The notes: generated by a model not told the origin, from the letters alone. Counted from the stretch's first letter, positions 53,809 to 62,968 are shown. The stretch: DNA of 64,000 nucleotides from an uncultured Chitinophaga sp. (GCF_937898475.1 NZ_CALEJS010000016.1:744001-808000); one strand, 5' to 3'. A program made the numbers and translations.

Positions 53809-55254
53809 TTAATCTTCCCGGCTTCCATCGCTTGCCATGCGCACCATTAACGGTTGAAACTTTGCCACCACATCTACCAGCTCCTGTTGTGCGCCCATTA
53901 CCAGGTTGATGTCTTTGTAGGCCATAGGCGCTTCATCCAGTCCCGCGCCGATCAGGGTAACGTTACTGGCTTTCAGCACTGCCTGCAGATCAGCTTTGCT
54001 AAGCTGCGCCATCGCTTTGCTGCGGCTCATCTGGCGGCCGGCGCCATGCGACGCGGAATTAATGGATGGCAGGTTTCCCTTGCCACGCACCAGAAATCCC
54101 GGGGCTGTCATGCTGCCTGGTATGATCCCCATTACATCCTTACCGGCTGGTGTAGCGCCTTTACGATGTACGATCACTTCTTCACCATTCCAGCGTTCTT
54201 TCCAGGCAAAATTGTGATGATTCTCCACTTTTGCCAGTACCTGACCACCGATGGCCTTAACCAGCTTCTGATGGATCACTTCATGACAGGCCGAAGCATA
54301 GTCTCCCGCCAGGTTCATCGCCAGCCAGTATTCCTGTCCCGCGGCCGAAGCCATATCCAGGTAGGCCAGGTTGGCCGCTTCTTTAGGCAGTTTACACAGT
54401 TCCTTTGCAACATGGGTATAATGTCCTGCAATGGTAGCGCCCAGTCCGCGTGAACCGGAGTGGCTCAGCAAGGCCAGGTAACGGCCTTTATCTACATTCA
54501 GCGCCTCGTCGCGTTCTGCAAACTCGACTATCCCCCATTCTACAAAGTGATTACCTCCACCGGAGGTACCGAGCTGCGCCCAGGCTTTATCATGAAGGGC
54601 TTTGATAAAAGGTGCGGTATTGAACGCATCGCTGGACAATACTTCATGATCCGCGCGGCCTGCACCTTTGAAACCCTCTCCCGCACCAAACTTGGTTTGG
54701 GCGATCAGTTCTCTTTTATATTTAGCCCAGTTGGCAGTATAATGCGTTTCCGGTATATCAAAAATAGTCAGGGCCATACGGCAGCCAATATCCACACCTA
54801 CTCCGTATGGGATCACCGCGTTACGGGCGGCCAGTACACCACCGATAGGCAACCCATAACCCTGGTGTGCGTCAGGCATTAAGGCGCCTGCCACTGTAAC
54901 AGGCAGTTTCATGGCTATATCCATTTGCTGACGTGCCCCGTCTTCTATATATGCATCGCCGTAGATGGCGTAATCTCCTGCTCGCTCCACCAATGCAATG
55001 GTATCATCTTGCTGCGCGTTAGCGGCTTCTATCAGCGCAGTAGCCAGCTCTTCCCATTGGGCATTATCCAGGAAAGCCTCAGGTTGATCCTTTACTTTTT
55101 GCAACTGTAATAAAACGGCTTCCGGCGCCTGATCTTCAAAATGCGTTTTAACAGTTTCCAGGGCCAGGCCCAGTATCTTTCCCTGGGTATAACCAATTGC
55201 CATCAGGTCATTGCCGTTCAGTAAGTTTTTCATTTTTGTGTTATTATTCTTCAT
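53809..55254 (-). CDS. rtcB: RtcB-family RNA ligase
   Basis: An RNA-splicing ligase that joins 2',3'-cyclic phosphate or 3'-phosphate ends to 5'-OH ends using GTP and Mn2+. The canonical motifs are all present: PDAHQGYGLPIGG, VGVDIGCRM (metal-binding Cys, about 156), SGGGNHFVE, HSGSRGLG, NHHNFAW and SASHGAGRQMSR, whose His (about 401) is the one guanylylated in the family. An extra N-terminal stretch of about 80 residues precedes the core. Possible starts are 55275, 55254 and 55233; 55254 is taken. No archease gene is in view. It heads an operon with two RlaP-like transferases and faces a WYL regulator across a 14-bp inverted repeat. Confidence 0.94.
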   Translation of the reverse strand: MKNNNTKMKNLLNGNDLMAIGYTQGKILGLALETVKTHFEDQAPEAVLLQLQKVKDQPEAFLDNAQWEELATALIEAANAQQDDTIALVERAGDYAIYGDAYIEDGARQQMDIAMKLPVTVAGALMPDAHQGYGLPIGGVLAARNAVIPYGVGVDIGCRMALTIFDIPETHYTANWAKYKRELIAQTKFGAGEGFKGAGRADHEVLSSDAFNTAPFIKALHDKAWAQLGTSGGGNHFVEWGIVEFAERDEALNVDKGRYLALLSHSGSRGLGATIAGHYTHVAKELCKLPKEAANLAYLDMASAAGQEYWLAMNLAGDYASACHEVIHQKLVKAIGGQVLAKVENHHNFAWKERWNGEEVIVHRKGATPAGKDVMGIIPGSMTAPGFLVRGKGNLPSINSASHGAGRQMSRSKAMAQLSKADLQAVLKASNVTLIGAGLDEAPMAYKDINLVMGAQQELVDVVAKFQPLMVRMASDGSRED

Positions 55255-55275
55255 TATCTGTGTCGCAAGATACAT

Positions 55276-55308
55276 GCCCTACTGCGCAGTCCACCTGCGC
55301 AGTAGGGC
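55276..55308. promoter_or_regulatory. Perfect 14-bp inverted repeat between rtcB and the WYL regulator
   Basis: Arms GCCCTACTGCGCAG (55276-55289) and CTGCGCAGTAGGGC (55295-55308) with loop TCCAC. Each arm contains the 8-bp palindrome CTGCGCAG, so the element is also two direct copies of CTGCGCAGT spaced 13 bases apart. Its place in the divergent promoter region makes it the likely operator of the WYL regulator, controlling the RNA-repair operon and itself. Confidence 0.7.
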
Positions 55309-55396
55309 TACATTGAAAAATTATTCCTTTTTGAGATGATTCTCAGATCATTAATGACAATTAATTCCTGGCAGGGCACTTTAGTGCGCAGCTCTA

Positions 55397-55427
55397 TTGC
55401 GCCGATGATTTCCGCTTTTTATTTTTA
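55397..55427 (+). promoter_or_regulatory. Promoter of the WYL regulator gene
   Basis: TTG at 55397-55399 and TATTTTTA (one mismatch to TAnnTTTG) at 55420-55427 with a 20-base spacer. It sits eight bases before the ATG at 55435, which supports that start against the ATG at 55336. Confidence 0.5.
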
Positions 55428-55434
55428 CAGCACT

Positions 55435-56448
55435 ATGTCTGTTAATAAGCTTGCCCTGATACGCTACAAAACCATCGACTCCTGCCTGCGCAACAGGATG
55501 CGCAAATGGACGCTGGAAGAACTCATTAAAAAAGTATCCGAGGTTTTATATGAAAGCGAAGGTATTACATCCGGTGTAAGTCGCAGAACCATACAGGCGG
55601 ATCTCCAGGTGATGCGCAGCGATAAACTGGGTTACAATGCACCCATCGTTGTAAAAGACAAAAAGTTCTACTGCTATAGCGATCCTGAATACAGTATTAT
55701 GCAGGCGCCTATCAATGATGGCGATGTAGACAAGCTCAAAGAGATTGTAGGCCTGCTGAAGCAGTTCAACGGCTTCAATTATTTTGATGAGATGACCGAG
55801 ATGATAGCAAGGTTGGAGAACAGTCTTCACCAGAAAACACATCCGGGAGACCTGCATATCCAGTTTGAAGGTAACCGGCTGCTCAAGGGGCTGGAACACC
55901 TGAATCCGTTGTACCAGGCTATCCTGCAGAAAAAATCGCTGCTGGTGGAATATCAGTCATTCAGGGCAACACAACCGCAACAGCTCATTTGCTATCCTTA
56001 TTTACTGAAAGAATACCGGAACCGCTGGTTCCTGATCGCTCAGCAGCAGAAAAAAACAGGCTTGTCAACAATGGCGCTGGACAGGATCCTTAGCTTCCAG
56101 GAACTTGTAAAAGAAAAGTTTGTGCCTTATAAAGGCATTGAATTTGGAAGATATTTTGACGATCTGCTGGGCGTTACCAAAACGGAGAAAGACAGGGCCC
56201 ATAAAGTGATCCTGTTTGTGAAGAATTACCAGGCGCCATACGTACTCACCAAACCGATACACCACTCCCAGATGCTGTTAAGTAAAGAGCCCGATGGTAT
56301 CATTATCCGCATTGATGTTGTTCTGAACTTTGAGCTGGAAAGGGAAATACTGGGTTTCGGAGATGATGTAAAGGTGCTGTCTCCACGCACACTGGCATCA
56401 AGAATAAAAAAGCGGCTGAACGCGGCAGCAGGATATTATGATGGTTGA
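55435..56448 (+). CDS. WYL-domain transcriptional regulator of the RNA-repair operon
   Basis: 337 residues from the chosen start MSVNKLALIRYKTID. Residues 1-80 are a helix-turn-helix (RYKTIDSCLRNRMRKWTLEELIKKVSEVLYE, then GVSRRTIQADLQVMR). A WYL-type ligand-binding domain follows at about 165-230 (ILQKKSLLVEYQSF, then CYPYLLKEYRNRWFLIAQQ), and then the WCX-like C-terminal extension ending LASRIKKRL. WYL proteins sense nucleic acids or nucleotides and often control DNA- or RNA-damage and defence genes. The divergent position and the inverted repeat point to control of rtcB. A longer frame from 55336 would read through the promoter and is rejected. Confidence 0.88.
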   Translation: MSVNKLALIRYKTIDSCLRNRMRKWTLEELIKKVSEVLYESEGITSGVSRRTIQADLQVMRSDKLGYNAPIVVKDKKFYCYSDPEYSIMQAPINDGDVDKLKEIVGLLKQFNGFNYFDEMTEMIARLENSLHQKTHPGDLHIQFEGNRLLKGLEHLNPLYQAILQKKSLLVEYQSFRATQPQQLICYPYLLKEYRNRWFLIAQQQKKTGLSTMALDRILSFQELVKEKFVPYKGIEFGRYFDDLLGVTKTEKDRAHKVILFVKNYQAPYVLTKPIHHSQMLLSKEPDGIIIRIDVVLNFELEREILGFGDDVKVLSPRTLASRIKKRLNAAAGYYDG

Positions 56449-56591
56449 TGCGATACCGCGAAGTACCTGGCATCACCGCAAACTATTCCCCTTTGAACGA
56501 ACAATTATGCCCGTTTACCGAATAAGGCCGGATAATGGACAGCCGTTTCGCATTTTTACATCAACGGACAGTTTCACCAAGGTTATTTCAT

Positions 56592-56613
56592 AAGGGCCGG
56601 TATACCGGCCCTT
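56592..56613 (+). terminator. Terminator hairpin after the WYL regulator
   Basis: A perfect 10-bp stem AAGGGCCGGT / ACCGGCCCTT with a two-base centre is followed by a short TA-rich end. It separates the WYL gene from the sulfatase. The T-run is weak, so efficiency is uncertain. Confidence 0.6.
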
Positions 56614-56674
56614 TAGCTATTGGCCCGGGAAATCCATGTTTCATTTTCCAACAGGATGCCGTATTTTCACTTAC

Positions 56675-58216
56675 ATGAAAACTACCGGAAAGATCTTCCT
56701 GGCATTAGCACTGCTGGTAGCAGCAGGCTGTGCACAGCAGGAAAAGAAAGCCGAAGGGAAAACTGACCGTCCCAACATCATCTTCATCCTCTCAGATGAC
56801 CACGCATTCCAGGCCATCAGCGCCTACGGAGGCAGGTTGGTACAGACTCCCAATATTGACCGTATTGCACGCGAAGGCGCCATCTTTCGAAATGCACTGG
56901 TGGGCAACTCCATCTGCGGGCCCAGCAGGGCAACCTTACTGACGGGCAAATACAGCCACATCAATGGCTATATGATGAACGAGGAGAAGTTTGACGTATC
57001 CCAGGAGCTTTTTCCGCGTATCCTGCAACAAAATAACTACCAGACAGCCTGGATAGGTAAATGGCACCTGGGCAGCCTTCCGGAAGGGTTTGACTACTGG
57101 CGCATCTTACCCGGTCAGGGTCATTACTACAACCCGGATTTTATTGAAAAAGGTGGAGATACCACACGGGTGCCGGGATACGTTAGTAACCTGGTCACCG
57201 GTTTTTCCATTAACTGGCTGGAAAAGCGGGACACCACCAAACCTTTCTTCCTGGTAGTTGGGCACAAAGCCACTCACCGGGAATGGCTGCCCGACCTGCA
57301 GGATCTTGGCGTTTATGACAGCATCCAATTCCCTTTACCAGCCAATTTCCGGGACGATTATAAAAACCGGGTAGCGGCACAACACCAGGACATGACCATT
57401 GCAAAGACCATGCGCCTGAAGGAAGACCTTAAAGTACATCTGGACTATAGCAAAGGCCCTGTTTATAGCCGTTTTGACAGCGCCCAGCTGAAAGCTTTCC
57501 GCGAGTACTATGAAGGAAAAGTGAGCAAAGAATTTGATCAGCAGCATCTTAGCGGCGATGCCCTGTTACAATGGAAATATCAACGCTACCTGAAAGACTA
57601 CCTGGCTACTGCCCGCTCGCTGGACAGGAACATCGGCGAACTGCTGGACTATCTTGATAAAACCGGACTGTCTAAAAACACCGTTGTAATATACGCTTCA
57701 GATCAGGGCTTTTATCTGGGCGAGCATGGGTGGTTTGACAAGCGTTTCATCTATGAAGAGTCCCTGCGCACGCCTTTCGTGATCCGCTACCCGGGTGTGA
57801 TCCAGCCGGGAACATCCATCCCTCAGCTTATGGTGAATATAGACTGGGCGCCTACCATGCTTGATATAGCAGGCGTGGAAGTACCACAGGAGATCCAGGG
57901 CAGGTCTTTTCTTCCGCTGATCAAAGGGGATACACAAAACTGGCGCAAGGCAGCCTATTATCATTACTATGAGTTTCCGCAGCCACACCATGTGTACCCC
58001 CATTTCGGTATACGTACAGAGAAATTTACACTGGCCCGCTTCTACGACCAGGCAGATACCTGGGAACTGTATGACCTTGAGAAAGATCCCGGAGAAGTGA
58101 ATAATGTATACGGACAAAAAGCTTATGCTCAGGTAACAGATTCCTTAAAACAACAGCTGCAGTCACTGGTAAAAGAGTATAAGGACACCGCTGCAGAACG
58201 GATACTGGAGCGGTGA
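56675..58216 (+). CDS. Sulfatase (arylsulfatase A-like), lipoprotein
   Basis: The chosen ATG gives the lipoprotein signal ALALLVAAGCAQQ; an ATG 39 bases upstream adds a less typical leader. The catalytic domain has the metal-binding start NIIFILSDDHAFQAISAYGG and the formylglycine signature ICGPSRATLLTGKY (Cys at about 81, CxPSR type). VIYASDQGFYLGEHGWFDKR near 352 gives the last metal ligands. The Cys is converted to formylglycine by an anaerobic or aerobic maturase, not in this window. The family removes sulfate esters from glycans outside the inner membrane. Its exact substrate is unknown. Confidence 0.94.
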   Translation: MKTTGKIFLALALLVAAGCAQQEKKAEGKTDRPNIIFILSDDHAFQAISAYGGRLVQTPNIDRIAREGAIFRNALVGNSICGPSRATLLTGKYSHINGYMMNEEKFDVSQELFPRILQQNNYQTAWIGKWHLGSLPEGFDYWRILPGQGHYYNPDFIEKGGDTTRVPGYVSNLVTGFSINWLEKRDTTKPFFLVVGHKATHREWLPDLQDLGVYDSIQFPLPANFRDDYKNRVAAQHQDMTIAKTMRLKEDLKVHLDYSKGPVYSRFDSAQLKAFREYYEGKVSKEFDQQHLSGDALLQWKYQRYLKDYLATARSLDRNIGELLDYLDKTGLSKNTVVIYASDQGFYLGEHGWFDKRFIYEESLRTPFVIRYPGVIQPGTSIPQLMVNIDWAPTMLDIAGVEVPQEIQGRSFLPLIKGDTQNWRKAAYYHYYEFPQPHHVYPHFGIRTEKFTLARFYDQADTWELYDLEKDPGEVNNVYGQKAYAQVTDSLKQQLQSLVKEYKDTAAERILER

Positions 58217-58226
58217 TCCCTTCCCG

Positions 58227-59291
58227 TTATAAAGCAGGATAATCGGTATACCCGTTTGGACCAGGCGTATACAAGGTGGTGTAATCCGGATCATTCAACT
58301 TTTCCGAAGCAGCAATACGCTTGTCCAGGTCCGGGTTGGCGAGGAAAGCCCGTCCAAATGCCACAAGATCGGCAAAGCCTGCATCCAGTGCAGCAACGGC
58401 GGTATCCGGTGTAAGCCCGTTACAAAGGATAATCGTACCCTTGAATGCTGATCGGATCGCATCAAACGTTTTCTGCGGTATAACAGCGGATACACCAATA
58501 TGGATGTAGGCTATATTCAGTGCATTCAATGCGGAAGCCAGGTAAGCATAGGTTTCATGTACTTCCTCCTCTGCGTAGGGCTGCAGATCTCCGAGGGTAG
58601 AAAACGGAGAAAACCGGATACCTACCTTATCGGGTCCGATGGCAGCTGCAATTTCCCTGGCCAGTGAGATCGCTAAGCCCGCCCTGTTCTTCACACTGCC
58701 GCCCCAGGCATCTGTGCGGTTATTTACATGCGGGTTCAGGAACTGTTCTATCAGGTAACCATTGGCGCCATGCAGCTCAACCCCGTCAAAACCCGCTTTA
58801 ATTGCATTCTGCGCAGCCTTAACGTGTGCAGCAATAACGTCCTCTATGCCAGCTGTAGTCAGTGCCTTTGGAACAGGATAAGCTTGCATGCCCTCACTGT
58901 CTGTCCATATCTCACCGGCAGCCTTAATATCGGAGGCGCCCACCAGACTTACACCCGCAGGCAGATTAGCCGGATGACCAATACGGCCGGTATGCATCAG
59001 CTGCATAAAAATACGGCTGCCCTTGGCGTGTACAGCATCTGCCACCGGCTTCCAGGCAGCCGTCTGTTCATCAGAGAATATGCCTGGAATACGGGAGTAA
59101 CCCAGGGCTTCCTGCGCAGGTGCCGTTCCTTCGGTAATGATCAGGCCTGCGCCACTACGCTGTGCATAATATTCCACCATCAGACCGTTGGGCAGATTAT
59201 TAATGGCCCTGCTGCGTGTCATGGGCGCCATCACCAAGTGATTTTTCAGTTTCAAATGTCCCTTTTCGTAGGGTGCTAAAATCTTGTTCAT
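58227..59291 (-). CDS. Old Yellow Enzyme family alkene reductase
   Basis: An FMN-dependent ene-reductase, 354 residues, TIM barrel. Motifs: HLVMAPMTRSRA (FMN binding, about 18-29), GLIITEGTAPAQEALGYSRIPGIFSDEQ, FMQLMHTGRIGHPAN, and FDGVELHGANGYLIEQFLNPHVNNRTDAWGGS (about 168-200) with the catalytic His/Asn and Tyr. It reduces activated C=C bonds and electrophiles (NemA-like). The AraC regulator gene lies 80 bp upstream on the same strand and may control it or be co-transcribed. Confidence 0.95.
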   Translation of the reverse strand: MNKILAPYEKGHLKLKNHLVMAPMTRSRAINNLPNGLMVEYYAQRSGAGLIITEGTAPAQEALGYSRIPGIFSDEQTAAWKPVADAVHAKGSRIFMQLMHTGRIGHPANLPAGVSLVGASDIKAAGEIWTDSEGMQAYPVPKALTTAGIEDVIAAHVKAAQNAIKAGFDGVELHGANGYLIEQFLNPHVNNRTDAWGGSVKNRAGLAISLAREIAAAIGPDKVGIRFSPFSTLGDLQPYAEEEVHETYAYLASALNALNIAYIHIGVSAVIPQKTFDAIRSAFKGTIILCNGLTPDTAVAALDAGFADLVAFGRAFLANPDLDKRIAASEKLNDPDYTTLYTPGPNGYTDYPAL

Positions 59292-59371
59292 GTTGTTATC
59301 ATCTTTGATATCAACACAAAATTGGCGCTATTCGAAAGGGGGAAATAACTGGATTAGACCGAAAAATAGTC

Positions 59372-60352
59372 TTATCCGCCGCTGGAGTACTTTTTTGGTT
59401 TTAACCCGTGGTGCTTCTCAAACAGCCGGCTAAAATGGCTGAGATTGGTGAACCCAAGGCGGTAGCCCACCTCGGATACCGACAAGCCGTTGTGTCTTAG
59501 CAGGAATGCAGCTTCTTCCATACGGGCATGCTGGAAGTAGTTATAGATACTATCGCCAAAAACCTGTTTAAAAAGCGCTTTCATTTTCGTTTCACCAAAG
59601 CCAGCCATCCTTGCCAGCTGGGGTAATTCCGGAGGAACGGTCAGATCAGAGAGAATAGCTGTTCTGATCAGAAACAATTTTTCTATATCGTCTTTATGAA
59701 TGGGGTTATGCCGCTGCGTTTCCCGCTGTTGCAGTTTTTTAAATACAAGATACAGGAGCTCCTGCGCTTTAATACGGTAATAAAGCTGTCCCAGCTCATT
59801 GCCTTCACTGGCGTCTGTTATTTGTTTAACCAGCTTAAGAACATCGGCGCTCATGCTTTCGTAGAAAAGAAAGCCCGGCGCACCGTCTAATATCGTTTGC
59901 ACTACACTATTGGGTCGTGCAATACCGAGCAGTTCCTTTAAAGTATCTTTCATAACACCCAGCACTACAAAATAGACCTCTGCATTAGCCGGGAAACGTA
60001 TCAGTGAATTGAGATCGGTGGATGCCACCTGTATAGCAAATGCGCTGTTCCGGGACAGCGGATCGGGACGGTCGCCGGTAGTAACGCTGGCAGGCACTTC
60101 GTTGCTGTGAAAAATAATACTTACCAGGTTGTTAGGGGCATCGCTTCCCATACGGTTCAGCACAAAGTCCTGCCGGAGTGTATAGCGGTGCACTATCAGC
60201 TTAAAATCTGCACCAAGTTTTATCCTCCGGATGCTGCCGGTTCCCATATCGGATGGAATAACAAGACGGTCATCCTGCACGGGTACCTTGAATTTCTCCG
60301 CAAAGCTGGCAACAAAATCGAAATGAGGGTGTGGAACAAACTCGAAATACAT
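59372..60352 (-). CDS. AraC-family transcriptional regulator
   Basis: A 326-residue protein with a variable N-terminal sensor region and a C-terminal AraC DNA-binding domain (about 225-325). It has two helix-turn-helices: LPQLARMAGFGETKMKALFKQVFG-SIYNYFQHARM, then LSVSEVGYRLGFTNLSHFSRLFEKHHGLKPKKY. The second half is a textbook AraC signature. It lies between the OYE gene (same strand, downstream) and the divergent GH97 gene, and could control either. Confidence 0.93.
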   Translation of the reverse strand: MYFEFVPHPHFDFVASFAEKFKVPVQDDRLVIPSDMGTGSIRRIKLGADFKLIVHRYTLRQDFVLNRMGSDAPNNLVSIIFHSNEVPASVTTGDRPDPLSRNSAFAIQVASTDLNSLIRFPANAEVYFVVLGVMKDTLKELLGIARPNSVVQTILDGAPGFLFYESMSADVLKLVKQITDASEGNELGQLYYRIKAQELLYLVFKKLQQRETQRHNPIHKDDIEKLFLIRTAILSDLTVPPELPQLARMAGFGETKMKALFKQVFGDSIYNYFQHARMEEAAFLLRHNGLSVSEVGYRLGFTNLSHFSRLFEKHHGLKPKKYSSGG

Positions 60353-60485
60353 GAGGTAAAGATACGCACTGCTCTCTTATGAAGATGTTTGTGATGGTTG
60401 CCCACGGTTTGATCCTCTTCCAGGGTGTGTTAATTTTTGTCTCCTATCGGATAATATGTGCATAAACAATAGCACAGATGGGTGC

Positions 60486-60493
60486 TACTTTTG
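60486..60493 (+). promoter_or_regulatory. TAnnTTTG -7 element of the GH97 gene
   Basis: TACTTTTG is an exact -7 match, 50 bases before the GH97 start. No TTG is found about 20 bases upstream, so activation by a regulator such as the divergent AraC protein is possible. Confidence 0.4.
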
Positions 60494-60543
60494 AATGAAC
60501 GTGTTAGATTGGATCGTTAAATCTTAAAACTGAACAATTTAGA

Positions 60544-62523
60544 ATGACTCAAAATAAAGCACTGACAGCGCTGCTTGTATGGATATGCTGTTTACTCCCG
60601 CTCATTTCCTTCTCGCAGTCCTCCATATTGCTTAGCTCCCCGGGCAATCAGCTGGCCATTGAGATCAATACCAAAGACAGCCTGTCCTGGACACTCCGCA
60701 AAGGAAACGAAACCTTAGTCAGCCGTGCGCTGGCAGGATTGGACTTCGAGGGCAAATCTTATATTGGTTTTAATGAACGGGTAAAATCTATTGACAAGGT
60801 CTCAAAAGACGATATTATACACCCAACAGTTGCAGTAAGACAGCAAACCATCAGGGATGTTTACAATGAACTGAAAATAAACTTCAGGAGCGGGAATGCT
60901 ATTATATTCAGGGCTTACAACAATGGTGTTGCCTATAGATGGATCACACATTTCAGGGATTCCGTAAACGTGAAGAATGAAATTGTTGACTACGCATTCC
61001 CGGATAATAACCGGGTGTTCTGGGGAACAGAGGAGAACAAACAGTTCCTTTCGCATTTTGAGCTTTTATTCAGGGATACTACCATGGCGTCCTTTTCAAA
61101 AGAGCAGCACTGTGGCCTGCCGTTATATGTATCCGCTGCTTCCGGAACAAAGATGCTTTTTACTGAGGCTGATCTGCTGGATTATTCCAACCTGTTCTTT
61201 TTTGGAACCGGCGCCAGCAAGATAACCAGCGGTTTCCCGAAGGTGATACTTAAAGAAAGCCTGATCAGGGACAGAGGCACCAAAATAGAAGAAACGGCAG
61301 ATTATATTGCCAGAACCAGTGGCAGCAGATCTTTTCCCTGGCGTGTGATCATGGTAGCCAACAAGGATATGGATCTACTTGAAAACAACCTTGTTTTCCA
61401 ACTGGCTTCACCCAACGTGCTTAAAGACACCGATTGGATCCAACCCGGGAAAGTTTCATGGGACTGGTGGAATGCCAATAATATTTATGGGGTTGATTTC
61501 CGCGCTGGTATTAACAACCAGACTTACAAATATTATATTGACTTTGCCGCCAGGTTCGGCTTACAGTATGTTATACTGGATGAAGGATGGACAAAAACAA
61601 CCTGGGATATTACTCATCCGGGAGACGCTATTGACGTTCCTGAACTGGCAGCTTACGGTAAAGCAAAAAATGTAGGCATTATCTTATGGACGCTCTGGCA
61701 GCCTATGGACAAGGACATGGAAAATGTATTGTCTACTTATGAAAAGTGGGGAGTAAAAGGTGTCAAGGTGGATTTCATGGCGCGTGCAGATCAGTACATG
61801 GTTAATTTTTACGAGCGCTTATCCGCCAATGCGGCAAAGCATCATTTGCTGGTAGACCTGCATGGAGCATATAAACCGGTAGGCTTGGAAAGGAAATATC
61901 CGAATATCATTTCTTATGAAGGTGTAAGAGGTTTGGAAAACTATAAGTGGAGCGATGATGAAGCCACTCCACCGCATGAGGTAACACTCCCCTTCACCAG
62001 GATGGTATTGGGTCCCATGGATTTTACGCCGGGAGCTATGCGCAATGCCACTAAGAAAGATTTCCATATCAACTTTGACGCACCTATGAGCCAGGGAACA
62101 AGGGCACACCACGTGGCAATGTATGCTGTTTATGAAAGTCCTTTGCAAATGCTTGCGGATAATCCCTCAAACTATTTACGCGATACCGTTTGTACCAGGT
62201 ACATAGCATCTTTCCCCACAACCTGGGACACCACGGTTGCCCTGGATGGAAAGATAAAAGAATACGTTGCGGTTGCCCGGAAAAAAGGGAATCGGTGGTT
62301 TATCGGCGCGATGACAAACTGGAACCCCAGGGAATTAACACTGCACCTGCACTTCCTGGATCCGAATAAACGCTATAAAGTGAGGATGTTGGCCGATGGT
62401 ATAAATGCCGACAGGTTTGCAGAGGATTATAAGATATCTGAAGCAACCTGGGTGAAAGGGCAGGAGGTGCTGGTTGGTATGCAGCCGGGAGGCGGATGGA
62501 GTGCTATATTAACGGAGGAATAG
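60544..62523 (+). CDS. GH97 family glycoside hydrolase
   Basis: A secreted enzyme of 659 residues (signal peptide ending FSQS). The N-terminal beta-sandwich has SSPGNQLAIEINTKDSLSWTLRKG and GVAYRWITHF. The barrel has WDWWNANNIYGVDFRAGINNQTYKYYIDFAARFGLQYVILDEGW (about 306-349), GVKGVKVDFMARADQ (Asp near 410), LVDLHGAYKPVGLERKYPN and EGVRGLE. GH97 contains inverting alpha-glucosidases of the SusB type and retaining alpha-galactosidases in which an Asp in the VKVDFM strand is the nucleophile. That Asp is present, which favours the retaining type, but activity is not proved. Confidence 0.93.
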   Translation: MTQNKALTALLVWICCLLPLISFSQSSILLSSPGNQLAIEINTKDSLSWTLRKGNETLVSRALAGLDFEGKSYIGFNERVKSIDKVSKDDIIHPTVAVRQQTIRDVYNELKINFRSGNAIIFRAYNNGVAYRWITHFRDSVNVKNEIVDYAFPDNNRVFWGTEENKQFLSHFELLFRDTTMASFSKEQHCGLPLYVSAASGTKMLFTEADLLDYSNLFFFGTGASKITSGFPKVILKESLIRDRGTKIEETADYIARTSGSRSFPWRVIMVANKDMDLLENNLVFQLASPNVLKDTDWIQPGKVSWDWWNANNIYGVDFRAGINNQTYKYYIDFAARFGLQYVILDEGWTKTTWDITHPGDAIDVPELAAYGKAKNVGIILWTLWQPMDKDMENVLSTYEKWGVKGVKVDFMARADQYMVNFYERLSANAAKHHLLVDLHGAYKPVGLERKYPNIISYEGVRGLENYKWSDDEATPPHEVTLPFTRMVLGPMDFTPGAMRNATKKDFHINFDAPMSQGTRAHHVAMYAVYESPLQMLADNPSNYLRDTVCTRYIASFPTTWDTTVALDGKIKEYVAVARKKGNRWFIGAMTNWNPRELTLHLHFLDPNKRYKVRMLADGINADRFAEDYKISEATWVKGQEVLVGMQPGGGWSAILTEE

Positions 62524-62647
62524 GTAAAAACCCCTATTATTGCACCCAAGCATAACAAACACCTGTGTCCCTTACCATCCCAAACGTTCCCGGTCTCCAA
62601 TTCCTGAAGATCAAACCTTACCAGCATCGTACGGAGATAAAAAACAG

Positions 62648-62968
62648 ATGATGCCGCGGATGCCCTGGAGCTTAAAAACCTGGGCGGTTGCCTTAATACT
62701 GGCCATCTTCTCAGCGCTGTCATTGATTGATCTGCAGTACGTGAATTTTGCGGCTGTTATATTACCGTTTCTTGCGTTGACTATAATGGGCGCCGGTTTA
62801 CTTCACCGCACTCCCATTGTTCTCATGATCAAAAGCCATCTTCGGGTAGCTTTTCTATGTTCATTATTACTTCGCAAGCAGCGCCTCACCTTCAAAAATT
62901 ATCCCGGGCCAGCCATAGGTCATAAACTGCCTGATATTCTGGTGATCAGCACCATCCGGATGCGCTAA
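62648..62968 (+). CDS. Doubtful small membrane protein, 3' part antisense to the HopJ gene
   Basis: From the ATG at 62648 the frame gives MPWSLKTWAVALILAIFSALSLI and YVNFAAVILPFLALTIMGAGLL, two good hydrophobic helices. After about residue 60 it runs antisense through the HopJ-family gene and looks random. It may be a real two-helix protein whose end has been lost, a frameshifted fragment, or chance. No family is recognised. Confidence 0.3.
   Translation: MMPRMPWSLKTWAVALILAIFSALSLIDLQYVNFAAVILPFLALTIMGAGLLHRTPIVLMIKSHLRVAFLCSLLLRKQRLTFKNYPGPAIGHKLPDILVISTIRMR

Noticed and set aside
55336..55434. N-terminal extension of the WYL regulator from the ATG at 55336
   Set aside because: The stretch does not look like protein and contains a TTG-N20-TATTTTTA promoter; the start at 55435 fits the family.
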